The notes below the pieces were generated by a model. It was not told the DNA's origin. It was given only the letters and a program-made list of their open reading frames with translations, and searched no databases. Below are positions 59,412-64,000 of a DNA stretch of 64,000 nucleotides, piece by piece. Each line of letters opens with the position of its first letter. Within the stretch, counting starts at the first letter, position 1. Made by a program: the position numbers and the translations under genes. The stretch is taken from the NCBI GenBank assembly GCA_002305165.1, contig DBQI01000058.1:1-64000 (forward strand), read 5' to 3'. Source of the stretch: Armatimonadetes bacterium UBA1398 (GTDB taxonomy: Bacteria > Armatimonadota > Zipacnadia > UBA1398).

Positions 59412-61001
59412 CTAGGGCAGGATAGTCACGGAATCGATTTGGAACCGCACGCCTGGGCGTCCCACGGGATCCAGCCGCAGACTATCAACGGTACCGGTCC
59501 AGCCCGGATGGTCGGCTACGGGGATGACGTGGGTGCGCCACTCTCCATCAAGGGGAACCTGGAAAGTCACCGACCGACTCTGGGACAGGCCGCCGCGAGT
59601 GGTCGACCAGAAGACCTCGCCGGTCTCCGTCTCTGTGCTGGCTGCAGCGTCCGCCCATGCCCGCATACGAACGGCGATGGCGCTGTACTCCTCACATGGC
59701 AGATAGGTCTTCGGGCTGCTGATCGCCGGATCGTTGTCCAGCGCCACGCCCTCGATGCAGCCCGTCGTCTGACGGAAGTCGCCAAGCCGAGTCGGCGTCC
59801 AGCCCTCGGTCCCGAAGCTGAAGCCCCACCGGTCCACGCGTGGGAGGGGCACGTCAGGGCGATCCTCTGGGGCCGGCGCCTCACTCTCAGGCCGCTCCAC
59901 TCCCGGGCAGAACACCCGGCGAACCGCCTCCAGATAGGAGAAACGCCCCTCAACACTGGGTTCGAGCACGGAGCCCTCTCCCCATTCGTTCCAGGCCTCG
60001 ATCATCACAACGCGGTCCGCGTTGACAGCGTCCTTGGCCCAGGAGAGCGACCTCTCGAACAACTCGGCTGTGCTGCCCACCCTTCGCAGATCCTGGTCCT
60101 TGGTCCAGGGCCGCCGGTCCCATCCGGGCATGACTGTGGGCCAGAAACGGCCGTCCGTGAGCCCCCGCCAGTGCTCCCACAGCCCCCTGCCCTGCTCGAT
60201 GAGGTGCTCATAGCTCATCTCGGCGTACTCACCACCCGGACTCGTTACCGATGAACCCGCGTAGGGGTAGTTGTAGAGACAGAAGGCGTCGATACCCGCC
60301 TCCAACCCGCGCGACACCGCCTCGGCTCCGTCGATGAAGCCCTCGCAGGAGACCAGATACACGCCAGGCAATCCGGCTTCACGGCACCGCTCCTCGAACC
60401 TGCCAAAAGCCTGCGCGGCGCCATCCACGCCGAGGGTCTTCACGAAGCTGTACCCACCCAGAATCATGAGCACAGGCTTGCCGTCGATCCTGAGGTACGA
60501 GGGATGGGTGAGGTAGGCGTCGATGACGACGTCGCCGAACCGGCGCAACTCCTCCGCGTCCTGGGTCTCGGGCTCCTGATGGTTGCACCAGTTGAGGCAG
60601 AACTTGAACTGATCGATGCTCCGGCAGCGGAGCATGGCCTGGAGGGCCTCTTCCAGCATCTCGCTGCCCTGGAAGCTGTAGTAGTCAAAGGCGAAGAAGG
60701 AGATCCCATGCTCGAGTGCCCACTTGATGTGCCAGTCGGCTACAGTGGGATCGCCTTCGCGGTAGTAGCCAAGGAGCGGGTGCAGCACGTCATCCAACGC
60801 CTTGATGCAGTACCACCGGTCGTCCCGGGACCATCCTGGGAAGTAGTAGGCGCCCACCAGCGTGTCGGCCTGGATCGCCTCGGGATCTGAGGGTGGCGGG
60901 AGTGGGCGGTTCTGGGCGATGCACACAGACGCGAGCCCTCCTAGCATGCAGGCCACGCAGAGCAGGCGTCTAACGGCCTCATTGAAGCGACGTAGCGGCA
61001 T
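59412..61001 (-). CDS. Secreted WbsX/GH99-like protein with C-terminal beta domain
   Basis: 529 residues. Signal peptide around MPLRRFNEAVRRLLCVACML to VCIAQ. VGAYYFPGWSRDDRWYC and LLGYYREGDPTVADWHIKW, followed by FFAFDYYSF, are the block I know from WbsX-type (PF14307) glycan enzymes. WNEWGEGSVLEPS is the later active-site motif. The C-terminal 140 residues (WGFSFGTEGWTP, RVRMRAWADAAASTET-like pattern) form a beta-sandwich. WbsX proteins are annotated as O-antigen enzymes, but secreted ones with a barrel are related to GH99-type hydrolases, so hydrolysis is more likely. GAAGGGATGGG about 9 bases before the ATG at 61001 can be the ribosome site. Confidence 0.72.
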   Translation of the reverse strand: MPLRRFNEAVRRLLCVACMLGGLASVCIAQNRPLPPPSDPEAIQADTLVGAYYFPGWSRDDRWYCIKALDDVLHPLLGYYREGDPTVADWHIKWALEHGISFFAFDYYSFQGSEMLEEALQAMLRCRSIDQFKFCLNWCNHQEPETQDAEELRRFGDVVIDAYLTHPSYLRIDGKPVLMILGGYSFVKTLGVDGAAQAFGRFEERCREAGLPGVYLVSCEGFIDGAEAVSRGLEAGIDAFCLYNYPYAGSSVTSPGGEYAEMSYEHLIEQGRGLWEHWRGLTDGRFWPTVMPGWDRRPWTKDQDLRRVGSTAELFERSLSWAKDAVNADRVVMIEAWNEWGEGSVLEPSVEGRFSYLEAVRRVFCPGVERPESEAPAPEDRPDVPLPRVDRWGFSFGTEGWTPTRLGDFRQTTGCIEGVALDNDPAISSPKTYLPCEEYSAIAVRMRAWADAAASTETETGEVFWSTTRGGLSQSRSVTFQVPLDGEWRTHVIPVADHPGWTGTVDSLRLDPVGRPGVRFQIDSVTILP

Positions 61002-61210
61002 ATGCGCCCATCCCTTCGACGGATCCACGACCGCGTCTAGTGTGGCGCAACCTTCACATCTAAAGGTTACCCAGATAGTCCAGCAACTCACCATTAGGAT
61101 CGCACACCCACCGACGCACCGTTGACTGCCTGAGCGTACTGGAGTACACCCGCCGATACAAGAGCGCCGGGGACTGCTCTGACGTGCCCCCAAGCCGCGC
61201 CAAGGCCGGC

Positions 61211-61239
61211 TTGCGCCTACCCCGGGGCTGTGGTATATT
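61211..61239 (+). promoter_or_regulatory. Predicted rimP-nusA-infB promoter
   Basis: TTGCGC (61211-61216), spacer of exactly 17 bp, TATATT (61234-61239), preceded by G. It lies 81 bp upstream of the rimP start and 30 bp before the leader hairpin, so the hairpin would be in the transcript. Confidence 0.55.
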
Positions 61240-61268
61240 GGTCAACCTAGACTCTAGCGGACGACGCG

Positions 61269-61292
61269 AAGAGTGGGTTTGCGCCCACTCTT
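61269..61292 (+). ncRNA. rimP leader hairpin
   Basis: AAGAGTGGG (61269-61277) pairs exactly with CCCACTCTT (61284-61292) across the loop TTTGCG. The core GAGTGGG/CCCACTC hairpin upstream of rimP recurs in widely separated bacteria and is a known landmark of this operon. It may affect translation or decay of the rimP message. Confidence 0.7.
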
Positions 61293-61319
61293 TGGCATGT
61301 TGGCAGGTGGTGATTTCGC

Positions 61320-61871
61320 GTGCGGACCCAGGGGCAAGGCAGACGTCCCTCGACAGAGGGGCGCCGTCAGCTTGCCCGGGTCGATCGGGCCAAGCTCTCT
61401 CAGTGCGCGCGGGAGATCGAGAACGACTTGGCCCGGGATGGCTATGAACTCGTGGATCTACGGGTTGGCAAAGCCGAGGGCAAGCTCCTCGTGGAGCTGC
61501 TTATCGACCACCCCGAGCGAGGGATCACCAACGAAGACTGCGCGCGCGGCCATGAGACGGTCGATCACTGGTTCGATGCTCTGGATCCGGTGAGCGGCCC
61601 GTATATGTTGCAGGTGTCCTCTCCGGGGCTTGATAGGCCCCTACGTAAGGACGAGCACTTCCGCCGATTCGCAGGCAGTTCGGTCCGGATGAGAGTCCGC
61701 GGCGAGAACGGGACCCGTAAGGTGCAAGGGAAGCTAGTGGGATTCGAGGATGGTCTCGTTACCGTTCAGACGGGAGAGACGGACGAAGCCTTCGCCATTG
61801 AGGATATCCTTGAGGCGCGTCTCCACTATGAGTGGGACGACCTCCTCCCCCAAAAGGATCGAGAAGCATAG
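61320..61871 (+). CDS. rimP: Ribosome maturation factor RimP
   Basis: 183 residues, starting GTG at 61320 (MRTQGQGRR). The N-terminal domain has YELVDLRVGKAEGKLLVELLID and the block YMLQVSSPGLDRPLRKDEHFRRFAG, the best-conserved part of the family. The C-terminal SH3-like domain has GKLVGFEDGLVTVQTGE. It assists maturation of the 30S subunit. The first gene of rimP-nusA-ylxR-infB, the standard order. Extra N-terminal basic residues suggest a possible later start, but GGTGG upstream of GTG is the only site seen. Confidence 0.92.
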   Translation: MRTQGQGRRPSTEGRRQLARVDRAKLSQCAREIENDLARDGYELVDLRVGKAEGKLLVELLIDHPERGITNEDCARGHETVDHWFDALDPVSGPYMLQVSSPGLDRPLRKDEHFRRFAGSSVRMRVRGENGTRKVQGKLVGFEDGLVTVQTGETDEAFAIEDILEARLHYEWDDLLPQKDREA

Positions 61872-61889
61872 GCTCGGAGGGGTCCGAGC
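61872..61889 (+). promoter_or_regulatory. Hairpin directly after rimP
   Basis: GCTCGGA-GGGG-TCCGAGC begins at the base following the rimP stop codon. No T-run follows. It may be a partial terminator or a processing signal that sets rimP and nusA levels apart in the 188-bp gap between them. Confidence 0.4.
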
Positions 61890-62059
61890 GGCAGCGGATG
61901 TGCCGCGGAGGGCCTGAAGCGGGTGCGACGGGGCCCCTCATGGCGTCCTCATCGCGCCTTCATCGGCATGTGCCGCACCGGATCCGGCGGCAGGTCGGTT
62001 AGGATCGAGCGACCGGCGCTTGGGTCGCACCACGGTTCGGAGCGAACGAGGCGATAGAG

Positions 62060-63469
62060 ATGAACCCGGAATTCCTAGCGGCGCTCGCACAGATTGAGGA
62101 AGAGAAGGGCATCCCCCACGGGGTGCTCATGGAGGCCGTCAAGGCTTCCATCGAATCCGCTTACCGCAAGCGCTACGGGGCGACTGGCGAGCTACGCGTC
62201 GATTTCGGCGAGAAGAACACTGGCCCACTGCGCATTGTTGCTCTGCGTCAGGTGGTCGACCGCATGGAGAACCCGCAGACAGAGGTCTCCGTGGCCGACG
62301 CACGCACTGTGGATCCCTCGGCCGTGGTGGGCGACATCCTCGAACAGGAGGTTACGCCCCGGGACTTCGGTCGCATCGCCGCCCAGACCGCCAAGCAGGT
62401 CATCGTCCAGCGCGTGCGGGAGGCGGAGCGGGAGATCGTCTTCGACCGTTTCCAGGGCCGCATCGGAGAGGTTATCACCGCCGAGGTCCAGAGGCGTGAC
62501 GACGGCAATGTCTATGTCAGCTTGGGGCCCCGGGTCGAGGCACTCCTGCCGTACCGCGAGCAGATCCCCAACGAGCGTCCCTATGCCGTGCATCGCCGCC
62601 TCAAGGTGTATGTGCTGGATGTGCGCCGGAGCGCTCGCAGCCCGCAGGTTATCGTGTCGCGCACCCACTCTGAGCTCGTTCGCCTGTTGTTCGAGCTGGA
62701 GGTTCCCGAGGTCTACGATGGCATCGTCGAGATCAAGGGCGTAGAGCGCGAGCCGGGCTTCCGCGCGAAGATCGCCGTGAAGTCGAACGAGGAGAAGGTC
62801 GACCCCGTCGGAGCCTGCGTGGGGCACCGCGGCTCGCGGGTGCAGGCCGTTGTGGACGAACTGGCGGGCGAGAAGATCGACATCGTCCGGTACCGCGATG
62901 ACGCTAAGGCCTTCCTTTCGGAGGCGCTCAGCCCCGCGGAAGTGACGACGGTGGAACTGGACGAGGAAGGCCGCAGCGCCAAGGTGGTCGTACCCGAGGA
63001 CCAGCTCTCGCTCGCCATCGGCAAGAAAGGCCAGAATGTCCGCCTGGCGAGCCGACTGACGGGCTGGAAGATAGACGTGGTCGGCGAGGCCGAACACGAG
63101 CACCGCAAGCGCGAGGAGCTCTGGGCGAGTCAGGATCCCGCCGAGGTGCGGGAGCGCGTCTACGACCTGGCGAGCGAGCTCGGGATCGCGAGCAAGGAGG
63201 CCATCGATATCCTTCGGGAGATGGGCGTGAACGTGTCCTCCCATGTGAGCACGATCGATGGCTATACGGCGGACGACGTGCGACGGAGGGCCAAGGGCGA
63301 CGAGGCCGTTCGCTATGGTCCCCGGCCGGAGGGCATGGTCCCCTCTAGCAGCGACGACGAGCGGTTCGATGAGGAACTGGCGGCCGAGCCCGCTGAGGAG
63401 ATCGATGATCCCGACGCGAATGCCGACGACGACGGGGCTGGAGAGCCGCCCTCCCCGACCGAGGTATAG
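62060..63469 (+). CDS. nusA: Transcription factor NusA with C-terminal IF2_N-like domain
   Basis: 469 residues. The N-terminal domain (residues 1-125) begins MNPEFLAALAQIEEEKGI. An S1 domain at about 132-200 (GRIGEVITAEVQRRDDGNVYVSLGPR) and two KH domains at about 200-345 follow, with VGACVGHRGSRVQAVVDEL and LAIGKKGQNVRLASRLTGWKIDV. NusA controls pausing and termination of RNA polymerase. Residues about 364-410 read VYDLASELGIASKEAIDIL and onwards, the IF2_N pattern. This is not the usual NusA C-terminus (AR repeats in proteobacteria) and is followed by an acidic tail. GAGGCG about 9 bases before the ATG. Middle gene of the operon. Confidence 0.94.
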   Translation: MNPEFLAALAQIEEEKGIPHGVLMEAVKASIESAYRKRYGATGELRVDFGEKNTGPLRIVALRQVVDRMENPQTEVSVADARTVDPSAVVGDILEQEVTPRDFGRIAAQTAKQVIVQRVREAEREIVFDRFQGRIGEVITAEVQRRDDGNVYVSLGPRVEALLPYREQIPNERPYAVHRRLKVYVLDVRRSARSPQVIVSRTHSELVRLLFELEVPEVYDGIVEIKGVEREPGFRAKIAVKSNEEKVDPVGACVGHRGSRVQAVVDELAGEKIDIVRYRDDAKAFLSEALSPAEVTTVELDEEGRSAKVVVPEDQLSLAIGKKGQNVRLASRLTGWKIDVVGEAEHEHRKREELWASQDPAEVRERVYDLASELGIASKEAIDILREMGVNVSSHVSTIDGYTADDVRRRAKGDEAVRYGPRPEGMVPSSSDDERFDEELAAEPAEEIDDPDANADDDGAGEPPSPTEV

Positions 63470-63530
63470 GAGCGGCGTGCGGGCCTGCGGCTGCTGCCGC
63501 CAATAGTCCGGAAATGCCAGGACGGTGCCA

Positions 63531-63821
63531 ATGAGTTTGCGGTCCTGTCTCATGTGCAGAGGAAGGTATGATCGCAGGGTGATGATTGCCCTCGACACGA
63601 ACCGCGCGGACGCCTGCGGCGCCCACGATCCCATTGCGACGATGGGAGCTCGCATTGGAGGCCGTGTGTACGTGTGCGCACGGCCCGAGTGCTCCGAGTC
63701 TCCGAGACTGGCGCAGCGGGCAGGCCACGCCTTGGGGACTCAGGTCTCCCTCGGACCCCTCGCTACGGCGAGGCAGGACATGCACCAAGCGGAAGGCACC
63801 GGGGGTGATCACCTTGGGTGA
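63531..63821 (+). CDS. ylxR: YlxR/RnpM family RNA-binding protein
   Basis: 96 residues. LRSCLMCRGRYDRRVMI aligns with the CxxC-R start of YlxR, and GGRVYVCARPEC with the second cysteine pair, GAYVCPxxxC. Family members (RnpM in B. subtilis) bind RNase P RNA. They always lie between nusA and infB, as here. I chose ATG 63531 over GTG 63525. The infB start overlaps its 3' end by 17 bases. Confidence 0.85.
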   Translation: MSLRSCLMCRGRYDRRVMIALDTNRADACGAHDPIATMGARIGGRVYVCARPECSESPRLAQRAGHALGTQVSLGPLATARQDMHQAEGTGGDHLG

Positions 63822-64000
63822 GAAGATCAGAGTGCACGAGCTAGCGCGCGAGATGGGCATCACCAGCAAGCGCGTGATGGAGGTTCTGGAGGTTCTCGGG
63901 CAGCCGGTGAAGAGCCACTCCAGCACCTTGGCCGATGAGGTCGCCCAGGGCGTTCGCGACAAGCTGCGCAGTACCCGTGCAGGCTCAGGGCTCATCACCG
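63805..64000 (+). CDS. infB: Translation initiation factor IF-2 (3' end outside window)
   Basis: Open to the window end. The frame from GTG 63805 reads VITLGEKIRVHELAREMGI, continuing SKRVMEVLEVLGQPVKSH, then SSTLADEVAQ. This is the IF2_N domain, the N-terminal module of IF-2. TTG 63814 is an alternative start with GGGGGTG 6 bases upstream; for GTG 63805 the site is GGAAGG. It would overlap ylxR and is the last visible gene of rimP-nusA-ylxR-infB. The GTPase part lies outside. Confidence 0.88.
   Translation, partial: MITLGEKIRVHELAREMGITSKRVMEVLEVLGQPVKSHSSTLADEVAQGVRDKLRSTRAGSGLIT

Larger units (their letters stand above)
61002..61319. other. 318-bp divergent intergenic region
   Basis: Between the WbsX-like gene and rimP. 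The right half holds the rimP promoter and leader hairpin, listed separately. In the left half I see no gene and no clear promoter for the minus-strand gene. Confidence 0.5.

Noticed and set aside
59412..61001. Cytoplasmic O-antigen glycosyltransferase WbsX
   Set aside because: The protein has a signal peptide and a C-terminal beta domain, so an extracellular hydrolase-like role is more likely than lipid-linked sugar transfer.
62192..63655. A 487-codon open frame on the minus strand
   Set aside because: Antisense to nusA, whose identity is certain; the translation is low in complexity and has no recognisable domain.
1..64000. tRNA, rRNA, CRISPR arrays, insertion sequences
   Set aside because: I looked for T-loop patterns, regular spaced repeats and transposase motifs in all gaps and found none.

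Overview
This 64 kb window is GC-rich, tightly packed bacterial chromosome. I found about 42 protein genes, and no rRNA, tRNA, insertion sequence or CRISPR array. The organism looks like an oligotrophic, polymer-degrading, envelope-bearing bacterium. The evidence is numerous secreted glycosidase-like proteins (TIM barrels, DUF4838, sialidase, WbsX/GH99-like), Tat-signal enzymes of the SRREFL type, a DUF6784/DUF6785-type membrane protein, frequent GTG/TTG starts and NTGA gene overlaps. Armatimonadota, or a similar deep lineage sampled as a metagenome assembly, is my best guess; this is inference from gene content only.

Layout. 1-4.7 kb: the tail of a metzincin protease, a sodium/solute symporter, and a divergent marR-MATE efflux operon with two near-perfect MarR-type operators. 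4.8-13 kb: a GH-A-like secreted enzyme, then a minus-strand operon (DUF6785-like membrane protein, Tat-exported DUF4838 protein, secreted TIM-barrel protein). 13-19 kb: an MFS permease, a Tat aldo/keto reductase and a large LamG/six-hairpin secreted protein. 19-22 kb: an SPFH protein paired with a 59-residue ribbon-helix-helix-like protein, then a secreted metallophosphoesterase. 22-27 kb: a dipeptidyl peptidase IV with a C-terminal VHL-like beta domain and a frameshift at its signal peptide, divergent from a GH71/GH99-like enzyme. 27-34 kb: a NifU-like scaffold, a Gfo/Idh-antiporter-UspA operon, a decayed ABC ATPase, Lon and Hsp20. 34-42.7 kb: GH-like proteins flanking pyrK-pyrD, whose operon runs into a QatB-like/QatC-like pair. 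42.7-55 kb: a long minus-strand series eno, ftsB-like, zinc ribbon, giant secreted protein, ribD, ribE, sialidase, cytochrome c-like lipoprotein and sensor kinase. 55-61 kb: a secreted propeller-like protein, FecR protein, CHASE2-adenylate cyclase and WbsX-like protein. 61-64 kb: the translation/transcription operon rimP-nusA-rnpM(ylxR)-infB, preceded by a promoter and the GAGTGGG/CCCACTC hairpin typical of rimP leaders.

The most unusual items are the QatB/QatC-like pair without QatA or QatD, co-oriented behind pyrKD; the DPP IV-VHL fusion; a NusA carrying an IF2_N-like C-terminal domain that resembles the N-terminus of InfB encoded just downstream; the SPFH/RHH pair; and the ABC-ATPase pseudogene whose motifs survive in three different frames.
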